Both the position numbers and the translations under genes were made by a program. A model generated the notes under the pieces. The model worked only from the letters and a program-made list of their open reading frames with translations, was not told where the DNA came from and ran no database searches. A DNA stretch of 64,000 nucleotides, from positions 204,001 to 268,000 of the forward strand of contig NW_026731879.1 in assembly GCF_028476545.1 (NCBI RefSeq), in the 5' to 3' direction. Origin of the DNA: Physella acuta (taxonomy: Eukaryota; Mollusca; Gastropoda; Physidae). This document shows, piece by piece, positions 38,347 through 49,715 of this stretch; positions within the stretch are counted from its first letter, which is position 1, and each line of letters begins with the position of its first letter.

Positions 38347-38500
38347 GTAAGTCGCAGTCAGTGACGTATATCACCGTCTCCGGGCAATCCTGTCCTATTT
38401 AGTGACGTCAGCCCCGAGTGTCTTTAGTGCAATCTAGTCCCCCCCCCCCCCCCCACCATATACACACATTATCATACACATCTGCTGTTCCATTATTATT

Positions 38501-39246
38501 AAAAATAAACTGGGAGTGATCTCCCCTAAACTTTCTCGAATATTCTTATATGAAAAAACGGGGGATGGCAACTCGTAATATAGACATGATTTTAATACAT
38601 TTTAAATAGTTAAACTTTTAAAATAAAATAAAATCTCGTAAAAAAAAGAATTGCACACCAAGTGAACGCCAAATAAAATGTGCATAATAGTGCGGAATAT
38701 TATTAGTACTTTATAAATTCACTTTCGTTTTTTGAGAAATCGTAAATAGCAAAAATTACTACTTCCGGTCAACGGAAATTACTCAAAATTTAGCAGAATG
38801 CAGAGAATTAGATCTTTTACTTACATGTGAAATTTCATTTATCTATCTGAAATAGTGCTCAAGCTATAGGCTTTTGAAAAATTAAAAGAAGAAAAAGTTC
38901 CACTTCCGGTTATCGGAAATCACTCAACAGTTGTTACCGATCTACGATTTTGATATAATACTTATATATGAAATTTCATCAACCTAGCTGTAACGGTACT
39001 CAAGTTATCGTGTTTACACACACACACAGACACACGGACAGAAATGGATAATCCAGTTTTTCCAACTCCATTACGAATAAAACGCCAAAATTTTGATAAA
39101 TCTGGATTTATAATTTTTGCCCGATTAAACTAAGTCCTCTATAACCCGGATGTGATGAAGGACTGAGGTGTAAAACGTCGAAAACTGTCAAAATTACGTG
39201 TGATTTTTGTGCACGATTACAAGACTTTCTCTATACTCTGTATACG
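38501..39246 (+). repeat. R2 dispersed repeat, copy 1
   Basis: Runs from GGGAGTGATCTCCCCTAAAC through two CTTCCGGT blocks and a CA-rich block to a palindromic end around CTTTCTCTATAC. No protein is encoded. Confidence 0.8.
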
Positions 39247-39274
39247 AAAAAGTAAATATGTTGTAAGGTAGTTG

Positions 39275-39278
39275 TATA

Positions 39279-39320
<42 letters not shown>
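39275..39320. repeat. TA microsatellite
   Basis: TA repeat. The following 530 bp (to 39850) are unique without a recognisable gene. Confidence 0.9.
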
Positions 39321-39322
<2 letters not shown>

Positions 39323-39857
39323 CGACTATGTGCTCAATACTAGATGTACAAAAAGTTGTATTTCTACTGATGCAGCAGGCTAAATATACTAAACACACGC
39401 CTACAATGAAAACAATACCAACACACACCCACAACAATACAACTATCGCGGCTAGATGCATCAAATGACATGTTTTATTGATGACTTTTTTGTTCTATTA
39501 GAAACCATGATTGTTATCAGATTTTGAACAAAATGTTTTGACAAATTATTTTGTTCACTTTTAGAAATGCGAGAAGGTCAAGGTAAAATAAAACCCATTG
39601 ATATTGGGATTAGGCTAAGTCAGAAATTGGTTCAAGTACAATCAGGTCCTTATGGCCCCAAATTAAAGCATACATAAACATCGAACATTTTTTACCAAAA
39701 CATTTGTATTTGTGCACCACGATAGAAGTTTTGTAAAACACACAGCTTGTCATACACCCATCAACATTACAAACAAACAAAATGGCATAAACAAATCTAG
39801 TGGGCGTACTAATTAAAAAAAAACAAATCAAGTGGGCGTACTAATTAAAAAAAAACG

Positions 39858-39949
39858 TCTACGTCTACCCCCCCCCCCCGAACGAAATGAAATTTATATA
39901 GCCCCCCCCCCCCCCCCCCCCGGAGAAAAAAAGTCTGGGAGAAACACTG
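39858..39949. mobile_element. hAT MITE fragment, same family
   Basis: Keeps the GAACGAAATGAAATTTATAT segment, C runs and the GGGAGAAACACTG end; the other end is missing. Just before it a short segment (GTGGGCGTACTAATTAAAAA) is present twice. Confidence 0.75.
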
Positions 39950-40295
39950 TCCGTGACCAGCACTTGACCGTCTCAAGCCGGCTGATCGAGTGTACAACAT
40001 CACCACATGGACCTCTCGTGGAACAACAACATACTCTCCGTCGTTCTTAAGTTTTGGTGATTCCTCCAAGATAGGCCACTACATCCCGGCTACTTCTACT
40101 TAACTGTCACCTGATCTTTTATTAGGCAAACCTACAGGCGTCTTTCACTGAAGACTCGACTGAGGAATAACTCTCGGGGTCATCCATAAATGACATCACG
40201 TTTGTTTGACGATTTTTATCTCTCCCCCCCCCCCCCCCTCCCTTTCCCACTGTAACACGTCATCACAAAAAGCCAGACCCAGCATTCAAAGACGA

Positions 40296-42120
40296 TTGTA
40301 GGAAAAAAAGTCACAGGAAAAAAAAAACACAGGAAAAAAAAAACACAGAAAAAAAGTCACAGGAAAAAAGTCACAGGAAAAAAAGTCACAGGAAAAAAAG
40401 CCACAAATATATATTTGCATGGGATTTGTTAATACTTGTATGTATTAAATATTCAGAGAGTGCAAATTAACTTAAGATTAATTAAATGTAATGTAATGTG
40501 TGTAGGTTGTATACGTATAGTAATTTTTATAATTCATCTAAAAATATTTAGTATGAATTATGTAGATTGTAATTATGTTAAACATAATATTTATAGCATT
40601 TAATAGAATGTCCACGGTTTTCATCGTGTTTTTTTTTTAAATAAATTACCGTGAAATGGTAAGGTCATCTGAATTACTGCCCTCAACTCATCGCAACAAT
40701 AGTTATGCTTAGTTCAACCACCTTTACTGCCCACATTTATCACGCTCATTACATAACAAAACTTAGGATCAAAAAAGGTTCAAAGGCTGTCATTGACACA
40801 AAACGTCAACAACACAAAATATGTTCGGACAATGCCGACTGAGGAGAGGCCGACCATAGAATAGCCTACGGCAAAACCTATGCAAAATACAATGATGTGC
40901 CTAAATTTCTTTTATAGTTAACTTTTCTACCGCGTATGTAACTAAATACTGTAACGGACACCTATCTACCAGCCAGATAGATGGTGAACGCTCCCGGATT
41001 CTTTCTTGGGGTTATATGCAAATGACCTAAAGCCTAAATGAATGAAAACTAACTCAACAACTCACTAGGGCTCGATTTCGAGGTCTAGGGAAAACTAGTG
41101 AAACTATTGAAGTTAACAACTCATTCAATCTGCATACAACCTTTAATAAGTGAACACAGTTGTGGCAGAACACTAGGTTAAACAAGATAAAATATTTAGT
41201 TTAGAAATAACAAAACCCAACTTACAAAGCGTAAGAAAAAATACTATCACAGATTCTAACACTTTATAAAAATAGCCACAGGTCACATAACACTGCTATA
41301 GCATCAAGAATCACTTGGCCACAAGTAATATAATACTAGAATACTTAAACAACTTAATAATGCATAGCACACTCAGGACTTAAGCTCTCTCACGTTCAAA
41401 TGGTCAAAATGGACTGCCGGTCAAAATGGACGGCTTGGTCAAAATGGACTGCCTCGAGATACCTGTGGGCGATCTATATATAGACTTAGGTAACATGGAA
41501 GGTCACCTTCAGATCGTAAGACCATTGGTTGAGGTGGTCATCTGGTCTGAAACAATCAATCATCTCTCGATGGAAAATTACTGAGTCTCAGACTCTCTTA
41601 GTAAGACAGCGGAAAAAAACCGGTTGTTGCACCATCAACCATATATGGTATTATAACAAAAGTCAAACTAAAAATAAAACATTACTAGACCTAAGTAGGT
41701 CACAATACGTAACAAAAGTTAAGATTGTTGTGTAAATTATCTTAGAGTATTTTTACTTACAATTTTTATAAATCATAATACTTTTAACGGCTATAAATAA
41801 TTTATGCTATCAAAAAATACAACCCACAAAAATAACATACAAAATTTTACAATTCTTAACAAATAAATCAAAAGATTTCTAAAAAGATTTGTGTGACTTT
41901 TTTCTGTGACTATTTCTGTGACTTTTGTTCCGATAAAATTTTTCCATTGTGACTTTTTTTCCTTGACCTTTTTTCCTAGCAAAAACTGTGACTTTATTTC
42001 TGTGACTTTTGTTCCGATAAAATTTTTCCATTGTGACTTTTTTTCCTTGACTTTTTTTCCTAGCAAAAACTGTGACTTTTTTTCTGTGTTTTTTTTCCTG
42101 TGACTTTTTTTCCGTTTACC
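40296..42120 (-). mobile_element. FB-1 copy in reverse, interrupted by a solo LTR
   Basis: Complete FB-1 in reverse orientation: TTGTAGGAAAAAAAGTC at the left, TTTTTTTCCGTTTACC at the right. Flanks TCAAAGACGA and TCTCAGACGA look like an imperfect 9-10-bp target duplication. A 755-bp LTR element sits inside at 40950-41704. Confidence 0.75.
40950..41704. mobile_element. solo LTR of a retrotransposon, nested in FB-1
   Basis: It starts TGTAACGGACACC and ends GGTCACA, with ATAC on both sides (40946-40949 and 41705-41708), the form left by LTR-LTR recombination. The uninterrupted site is seen in the FB-1 copy near 37150. A TATATATAG box lies near 41476. The family (Gypsy or BEL type) cannot be settled. 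No internal region remains. It is younger than its host repeat. Confidence 0.7.
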
Positions 42121-42130
42121 TCTCAGACGA

Positions 42131-42613
42131 CATACTTTTTTAACACGTTTTTCTTAACTCAGCTTCGCGTTTGTTTGTGGGTTTGTTGTTAAAATTGACA
42201 ACGAAAATTAGCCCACTTCTGATTGCTCTAGAGATCTGAAATTCGGCACGCAGGCTATTTTCGCCTAACAATTTCAGATGCAATCATAAAAACTAGCAAT
42301 TAGAGACCTAAATTAGCTTAATTAAATTACGCCCCAATGACCCTAAAATTGAGGACATGATTTCTAAAGATACCGACAAGACTGGAGGCCTATTGACACA
42401 GTTATTTCGGCCCCAATCGATGTGAGCGCGCTGGCCGTGATCGTATAGTGATTAGTACTTCGCGTTGTGGCCGCGACAACCCAGGTTCGAATCCTGGTCA
42501 CGGCGTGTAAGCTGCTGTGGGTCTCGCGCTGCCAAGATAACATAAGAATTTCAGATGCAATCATAAAAAACTAGCAATTAGAGACCTAAATTAGCTTAAT
42601 TAAATTACGCCCC
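42131..42613 (+). repeat. dispersed repeat carrying the tRNA-His sequence, copy 1
   Basis: About 300 bp before the tRNA match the reverse of 54519-54786. A 66-bp segment (AATTTCAGATGCAATC to TACGCCCC) occurs on both sides of the tRNA (about 42270 and 42548). Confidence 0.8.
42434..42505 (+). tRNA. tRNA-His-like sequence (anticodon GTG)
   Basis: It folds as a full cloverleaf: acceptor GCCGTGA with TCACGGC, anticodon stem TCGCG with CGCGA around TTGTGGC, and T arm CCAGG with CCTGG around TTCGAAT. The sequence is nearly that of animal tRNA-His. It sits inside a dispersed repeat, and a second, truncated copy exists at 54478-54518, so it may be a repeat-borne copy instead of a working gene. The base after the acceptor is G. 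Confidence 0.65.
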
Positions 42614-42774
42614 TTCTCTGTTTAAAGCCTATCGGTCGCTCAAGACTTTTAGTCCGTGTTTTTAAAAACACTTAGTCAAGTCATACTTAATCAAGTCATT
42701 AGATAAAGTAGAAAATAAACTATATAAAAACTTTTTCATGTTTTTCATGTGTAGCAACGGACTAAAAAGGAGAA

Positions 42775-43042
42775 AATAAAAAAACGTAGGTCGGGCAGAT
42801 TTATGATTAAAGCGAAAAGCACACAACACACGAATTTTGGAAATTTGATGGTGAACGTACCCACGTTTTTTGTCATCAAATGTATGAACAGTCATCACAA
42901 GAACCTGCACAGCTCGAGGAAGCACAAAATCTACGAGCAGTCATTGGTAGATCCCCTAGGGTCGGAAGAAAAATTTATTTTCTACTTTTTAGTCCACAAG
43001 AAAAACGTGGTTTTTTTAAAGTTTTTTTTAAGTATTTTATGT
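42775..43042 (+). repeat. dispersed repeat with a shared short reading frame, copy 1
   Basis: Nearly identical to 54205-54477 (reverse). Both show a frame starting MIKAKSTQHTNFGNL, but the few base differences change the residue, so coding is not supported. Confidence 0.75.
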
Positions 43043-43059
43043 CTTTTATAAACTACCCT

Positions 43060-44245
43060 GGCTGAGCTTGGGTCTAACCATACTATCCCGTCATACAATG
43101 AGGTAACAGAAATAGATAAACTCTACTTCAACTGCCCCGTGTCCCACCAAGTCCCGAACGGCAAGTTTATGAGTCACATTTAGAAAGAAGTCACACCTCA
43201 GCTTACATGTTTTTGTCTGTTATTTATTTATAAAACATTGATTTCTTTCTACGATTTTAAAATTTTCTTAGCTCGAACTCTTTTAATAATAAATGAATAA
43301 ATTATTAAATTCAGATTATAATAATGACTTAGAGCCAATCGCGTGTCTTGTCATTTCTCACTATGCATGTTCTTTGAGGGAAGATTAGACAATTAACGCT
43401 GACGTGATGTGATTCGAACCCGTTCCACCGCATGACAACTGTTACACTATCATCTCGGTCAGCTGAACACATATTTAGGTAAACATTTAAAGGTTTATAT
43501 TTTACTTAGAGCCGGCGTATATAAAAGTTAAATTACGCGAATATTATTTCAAATTAAATTATATCCTAATTTAGCCAAATCCATTGCTAAACTACTAACA
43601 TTTATATAAAATATAAAATAATTAAGCTTTGAAATAGTTTAGAATAGAAACTCATTATTGGCCTAGATTCTAGATCAGGGGTCTCCAAACTTTTCAGTAC
43701 GTGGGCCGCATTAACTGTTAAATTTCAGTTCGGGGGCCAGTTTCTTCCAGGCATGTCTTTGATTTTTCTGGAAAAAGTTCCTTAGCCATCATCAACAAAC
43801 GTTTTTTTCCGTGGACAAAAAGATCTCAGCGGGCCGGATGAGAGGACATCGTGGGCCGCATCCGGCTCACGGGCCGTAGTTTGGAGACCCCTGTTCTAGA
43901 TCTATCATCTAGATTCTAGATAGAGCTAGATCTACAATCTACTGTTGGATTACGTCTAGTTTATCCGTAGCTTTAGATCTAGATCTACAATCTTAGGCTG
44001 GCCTAAGATTAGTGTATCAGTAGCTATAGATTTAGATCTAGAAAAGTTCCTTGTATTCTCGAATTAGATGATCCGTGAAGCTAAAAAGCAAAGATTTATA
44101 TCAAATATTTAAGGACTAAAATAGTTAAATTATTTATTGTGTTATTTAACGTGTCATTTGTTTCTAATTTTTGTTTCTACAGATAAATACGTATTTTACA
44201 GTGCTACACATAATACAGATACTCTCATTCTAACCGAACAGAAAA
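43060..44245 (-). repeat. SINE-like composite repeat, copy 2
   Basis: tRNA-like head at about 43455-43395 and the CTAGATCTAGA-rich flank, interrupted by the hAT MITE at 43676. Confidence 0.7.
43676..43893. mobile_element. hAT MITE, 218 bp
   Basis: Perfect 16-bp terminal inverted repeats CAGGGGTCTCCAAACT and AGTTTGGAGACCCCTG, with a perfect 8-bp target duplication TTCTAGAT (43668-43675 and 43894-43901). The interior is GGGCC-rich. Confidence 0.95.
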
Positions 44246-46445
44246 TAAACGGGAGTGATCTCCCCTAAACTTTCTCGAGTATTCTTATATAACACTACGG
44301 GGGATTGCATCTCAGGATATAGACCTGATTTTTAATCCACTTTTAAATACTTAAACTTTTTAAAATAGAATAGAATCTCGTAGAAAAACGAATTGCGTAC
44401 CAAGTGAATGCCTAACAATCAGTGTATAATAGCGTGGAATATTATTAGTACTTTATAAATTCACATGCGTTTTTTTCGGGAAATCGGAAACAGCGTAAAT
44501 TACTACTTCCGGTGAACGGAAATTATTCGAAATTTCACAGAAGGCAGAGGATTAGATCTTTTACTTATGTGTAAAATTTCATTTATCTATCTGAAATTGT
44601 ACTCAAGATATAGGCTGTTGAAAACGTAAAAGTAGAATAAGTGCCACTTATGGTTACCGGAAATCGCTGAGAAGTTGATACAGAACTAAAAATTTGATGG
44701 TTCCCAGAAAGAAGCGCAACGGAAAAAAGCGCAACGGAAAAAAGCGCAAAACAAAAAGCGCAACGGAAATAAGCGCACTCAGAAAAAAGCGCAAAGAGAA
44801 AAAAGCGCACACAGAAAAAAAGCGCAAAGAGAAAAAAGCGCAAAGAGAAAAAAGCGCAAAAAAAAAAGCGCACACAGAAAAAAGCGCAAACAGAAAAAAG
44901 CGCACACGGAAAAAAGCGCAAAGAGAAAAAAGCGCACACGGAAAAAAGCGCAAAGAGAAAAAAGCGCAAAGAGAAAAAAAGCGCAAAAAGAAAAAAGCGC
45001 AAACAGAAAAAAGCGCACACAGAAAAAAGCGCAAACGGAAAAAAGCGCAAACAGAAAAATGCGCAACCAGAAAAAACAACGAAAAATGTGCAAAAGAGAA
45101 ATTTAGCACAAATACCTATATCGACTAGATGACACATTTATACATGACAGTTAGGGCTGCTGTAAGAGTGTCGTGTTTGATCACGTGATCTACTACCATT
45201 TAAAGCGTACCACAGCCATGTGCATTCCCCTCATTCCTTTTGCACATTTTTCGTTGTTTTTTCTGGTTGCGCATTTTTCTGTTTGCGCTTTTTTCCGTTT
45301 GCGCTTTTTTCTGTGTGCGCTTTTTTCTGTTTGCGCTTTTTTCCGTTTGCGCTTTTTTCTGTTTGCGCTTTTTTCTGTGTGCGCTTTTTTCTGTTTGCGC
45401 TTTTTTCCGGTTGCGCTTTTTTCTGTGTGCGCTTTTTTCTGTTTGCGCTTTTTTCCGGTTGCGCTTTTTTCTGTTTGCACTTTTTTCCGTTTGCGCTTTT
45501 TTCCGTTTGCGCTTTTTTCTGTGTGCGCTTTTTTATGTTTGCGCTTTTTTCCGTTTGCGCTTTTTTCTGTGTGCGCTTTTTTCTCTTTGCGCTTTTTTCC
45601 GTGTGCGCTTTTTTCTGTTTGCGCTTTTTTCCGTGTGCGCTTTTTTCTGTTTGCGCTTTTTTCTGTGTGCGCTTTTTTCTCTTTGCGCTTTTTTCCGTGT
45701 TCGCTTTTTTCTGTGTGCGCTTTTTTCTGTTTGCGCTTTTTTCCTTTTGCGCTTTTTTCTGTTTGCGCTTTTTTCTGTGTGCGCTTTTTTCTGTTTGCGC
45801 TTTTTTTCCGTTTGCGCTTTTTTCTGTTTGCACATTTTTCCGTTTGCGCTTTTTTCCGTTTGCGCTTTTTTCTGTGTGCGCTTTTTTCTGTTTGCGCTTT
45901 TTTCCGTTTGCGCTTTTTTCTGTGTGCGCTTTTTTCTCTTTGCGCTTTTTTCCGTGTGCGCTTTTTTCTGTTTGCGCTTTTTTCTGTGTGCGCTTTTTTC
46001 TCTTTGCGCTTTTTTCCGTGTGCGCTTTTTTCTGTTTGCGCTTTTTTTCTGTGTGCGCTTTTTTCTTTTTGCGCTTTTTTCTCTTTGCGCTTTTTTCTCC
46101 TTGCGCTTTTTTTCCGTGTGCGCTTATTTCCGTTGCGCTTTTTGTTTTGCCCTTTTTTCCGTTGCGCTTTTTTCCGTTGCGGTTCTTTCCGGCCACCAAA
46201 TTTGATATAAGACTTATATATGAAGTTTCACCAACCTAGCTGTAACGGTACTCAAGTTATCGTGTTCACAGACATACATACACACACACATATAGACACA
46301 CAGATATACGGACAAGATTGCAAAACTATGTTTTTCCGACTCAGGGGGGGGGGGGGGGGGGGGGTGTAAAACGTCGAGATTTGCAAGTTGTTTTTTTTTT
46401 TTGCACGATTACAATACTTTCTCTATACCTAGTATACGAGAAAGT
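44240..46445 (+). repeat. R2 dispersed repeat, copy 2, split by FB-2
   Basis: Same order as copy 1, with FB-2 inserted near the middle; ends TATACGAGAAAGTAAA. Confidence 0.85.
44699..46197. mobile_element. FB-2, foldback-type transposon with 16-bp subrepeat arms
   Basis: Left arm 44699-45096 and right arm 45237-46197 are inverted arrays of the same 16-bp unit (GCGCTTTTTTCTGTTT on the right, its complement on the left). A 140-bp unique centre (45097-45236) separates them. The innermost 45 bp of the arms match perfectly (45052-45096 against 45237-45281). The outer ends are GGTTCCCAGAAAGAA and, complemented, GGTGGCCGGAAAGAA. The element is flanked by a perfect 9-bp duplication, AAATTTGAT, at 44690-44698 and 46198-46206. 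It lies inside a dispersed repeat (R2) whose other copy near 38,950 lacks the insertion. Long subrepeat arms with 9-bp target duplications are known from Drosophila foldback elements of the Mutator-like group. No transposase is present, so it is non-autonomous. Confidence 0.88.
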
Positions 46446-46649
46446 AAACAATATACAAACTGCTCTCTGTTAGTAGTGTACTAGACCACCCGTTATTCTG
46501 TGTGTTTCGGAAGTCATCCATAAATGACCATATATTTATTTGACGATTTGTATCTTTCCCTTTCCCTTCCCGTTTCAAACATCTTAACAAAAAGTCAGAC
46601 CCCACATTCAAAAAGACGGCACACCTAAGGCAAAATGTTACTGTCTTAA

Positions 46650-48170
46650 AAAAAACACCGATTTCGGCTGAGCATGGGTCTGACCACACTATCCCTTCAA
46701 ATGCTGACGTCACAGGTGAACTCTACACCTGCCCAACTCTACTTCACCTGCCCTGTGTTTCGCCAAGTCTCAGGCAACATGTTTTTATCGTTTAAAAACA
46801 CCGATTTCGGCCGGGCATGGGTCTGACCATACTATTCCTTCATTTGCTGAGAAGAAAGAAACAGGTGAACTCTACTTGACCTGTCCCGTGTCCCGCCAAG
46901 TCCCGATAGGCAACGTTATCATTTACATCTAAAAAAAAAATTGAAAAAAAAAATTAACATTGACATGATGTGTCTCGAACCCGTACCAGCAGCATATCAT
47001 CTCAGCTATCTAGGCACTTCCAATCAGGTGCAGAATTAGTGGGGTACTTTTCTTAGATCTAGAGTCAGCGTAAGAAACTTGAGTTACACGAATAGGCCCT
47101 ATTATTTCAAATTAATTTTTTTTAGCCAATTCCATAGACAAACAAATAAAGATTTATATAAAATAATTAAGGCCGAAAAGAGATTAGCATAGAAATTTAT
47201 TATTGGCATAGATTCAAGATCTAAATAGAGCTAGATCTAGCTGGAGAATCTACGGCTGGCTTAAGTCTAGTTTTTCCATAGCTCTAGCAGCTAGAGTCTA
47301 GCTAGAACCTAAATAGATAAATCCTTGTATTCTCGAATTAGATGATCATTGAAGCTAAAGAGCAAAGATTTATATCTTATATTTAAGAACTAAAATAGTT
47401 TAATAAAGAAACTCAATAATTTATTGTGTTTTTGTAACTGTTTTTACTTTCAACTAATTAATTTTGGTTTGACCTAGATTTTAGATCTAGTTCTACTTAG
47501 ACTTTCCCTTCCTCCGACAGCTTATCTGTAGATCTAGAGAAATTTATTGTATAGGCCTACTCAAATTAGATGAACTGTTGTTCATAAAAAAAATTCATAA
47601 AAAACGTTTTAATAACAAGCTTTTATGTACTAATACACTCAAAAGTAGAAAATAAATTATACACTACTATTTAAATTACTCTAAAGAAAAGCGTGGGTCA
47701 CTTTAGTACTTTAGTACCTATTGGATACCTTTACTAATATTGTCTTCATGTCTTGACCCACGTGCCAAATGTGAATATTATCGGCCAAGTAGAAGTGACC
47801 GAATTTTCACCCGAGCGTTTCGATCTAGACTGACGACAGACTGACGACTGACGACAGAGGAAGTGAGTTAAATAAAAGCTTGTAAAAATAGCTAAAGCCG
47901 ACAGAAAATTTTGCTGTATACTGTGTAAATAAATCATGTGACGTCACTATAAATAAAGTCATTGTTCTGAACTTTTATAATTAGAGTAGTGTTTCTAGCA
48001 ATGAATATAGTAATTAATTAATTAATTAACGTCTTTAAATAAATTTTTGATTAACAGAATGGTAAAAAAGAACATTATTCTCTACCTAAATACGTATTTT
48101 ACAGCTCTACACAGAGTGCAGATTCTCTCCTGTAACCAAACAGACAAACAAAATAAATAAATAAAGATAT
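46650..48170 (-). repeat. SINE-like composite repeat, copy 3, with extra body
   Basis: Two bodies in tandem (46655-46770 and 46790-46930), one tRNA-like head (about 47015-46968), and the same flank with extra sequence at 47460-48080. Confidence 0.7.
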
Positions 48171-48200
48171 ATACCAACATGTAAACAATTTGAGTTTTAG

Positions 48201-48202
<2 letters not shown>

Positions 48203-48287
<85 letters not shown>
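48203..48287. repeat. TA microsatellite
   Basis: Uninterrupted TA repeat. Confidence 0.95.
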
Positions 48288-48288
<1 letters not shown>

Positions 48289-48351
48289 CACATATTTACG
48301 TATGAATAAAAAAGACGTCGGAGGAATCTAGCATACTTTTGCAGGTAACAC

Positions 48352-48740
48352 CAACAAACATCCACCAAATATCCACCACACACCCACCACACATCCACCA
48401 CACACCCACCACACATCCACCACACTTCTCAACACCACACATCCACCACACATCCACCACACACCCACCACACATCCACCACACACCAACCACACACCCA
48501 CCACACATCCACCACACATCCACCACACATCCACCACACACCCACCACACATCCACCACACATCCACCACACACCCACCACACATCCACCACACACCCAC
48601 CACACATCCACCACACATCCACCACACACCCACCACACATCCACCACACACCCACCACACATCCACCACACATCCACCACACATCCACCACACACCCACC
48701 ACACATCCACCACACATCCACCACACATCCACCACACATC
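48352..48740. repeat. 10-11-bp minisatellite
   Basis: Units of ACATCCACCAC and ACACCCACCAC. The stretch 48741-49427 is unique and holds possible minus-strand exons discussed in the findings. Confidence 0.95.
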
Positions 48741-49427
48741 TACCTGACAACAGGAAGCGCCGCCAGACGGACTTGTACGTCGGCAACTGACGTCATCACT
48801 CCGCCAACGGACACACCGCTTGTCACTTGACTATTTCATTATTTAATTAACTGTTGACGTCATCAAAACGCTTGTCGGAAAGTTTCCCGCCATTTTACGT
48901 CGTCGTTCCAGGAGGTCGTCCATCACTGTCACTGGTGCTGTTGTCGTCTGCTTGTCGTCGTCTTCTCGACGCCGCCGCTCTCAATTATACACACACTATT
49001 TAATTTTTTTAATCAATTATACACACATTCAAGATTTAATTATTGAAATCAATAACTCGTTTTAAAAATAATAATACAAATGTGAACCCGTTTTTGCTTT
49101 AGGGTGTTTTTTGTTTCTTTTGTTTTCGCTCTAATTAATTTAAATTAATTCTTATTATAATTTTTAGCTTTCAGTCAAATAAAAGTTTTACGGTAAAACT
49201 GTTGGGTTGGTGGGGGGAGGGGTGTGACAATCAAAAGTTAATGAATTCACGCAATGGCTCGTTGTGTCCCGCTATAAGACGGCAACTTGAACTAGTGTTG
49301 TTGTATTACCTGCTGACCACTCGACTGTGACGGAGTTACCCCCAACTTACCTCGACGTTTAGCTCAAGAACATTTTGTTGACGATCTTGTTGAGTAACTG
49401 TTCCACTGGTCTCTGTTAGTGCCAGCC

Positions 49428-49708
49428 GTCCACCTGCCGTCCACCTGCCGTCCACCTGGCGTCCACCTGCCGTCCACCTGCCGTCCACCTGCCGTCCACC
49501 TGCCGTCCACCTGCCGTCCACCTGCCTCCACCTGCCGTCCACCAGCCGTCTACCTGCCGTCCACCTGCCGTCCACCTGCCGTCCACCTGCCTCCACCTGC
49601 CGTCCACCTGCCGTCCACCTGCCGTCCACCTGCCGTCCACCTGCCTCCACCTGCCGTCCACCTGCCGTCCACCTGCCGTCCACCTACCGTCCACCTGCCG
49701 TCCACCTG
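49428..49708 (+). repeat. 11-bp array before the aquaporin A start
   Basis: Repeats of CCGTCCACCTG with occasional shorter units. It ends a few bases before the ATG and is open in that frame without an upstream ATG, so it is likely 5' untranslated or intronic. Confidence 0.92.
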
Positions 49709-49715
49709 TCCCACG

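Noticed and set aside
42803-43051. 82-codon frame (MIKAKSTQHTNFGNL...) conserved at 54,200-54,500
   Set aside because: Both copies belong to a dispersed repeat, and the base differences mostly change residues, so there is no sign of protein-level selection.
44583-46239. Long Phe/Cys/Arg and Lys/Ala frames
   Set aside because: These are translations of the foldback arms in several frames.
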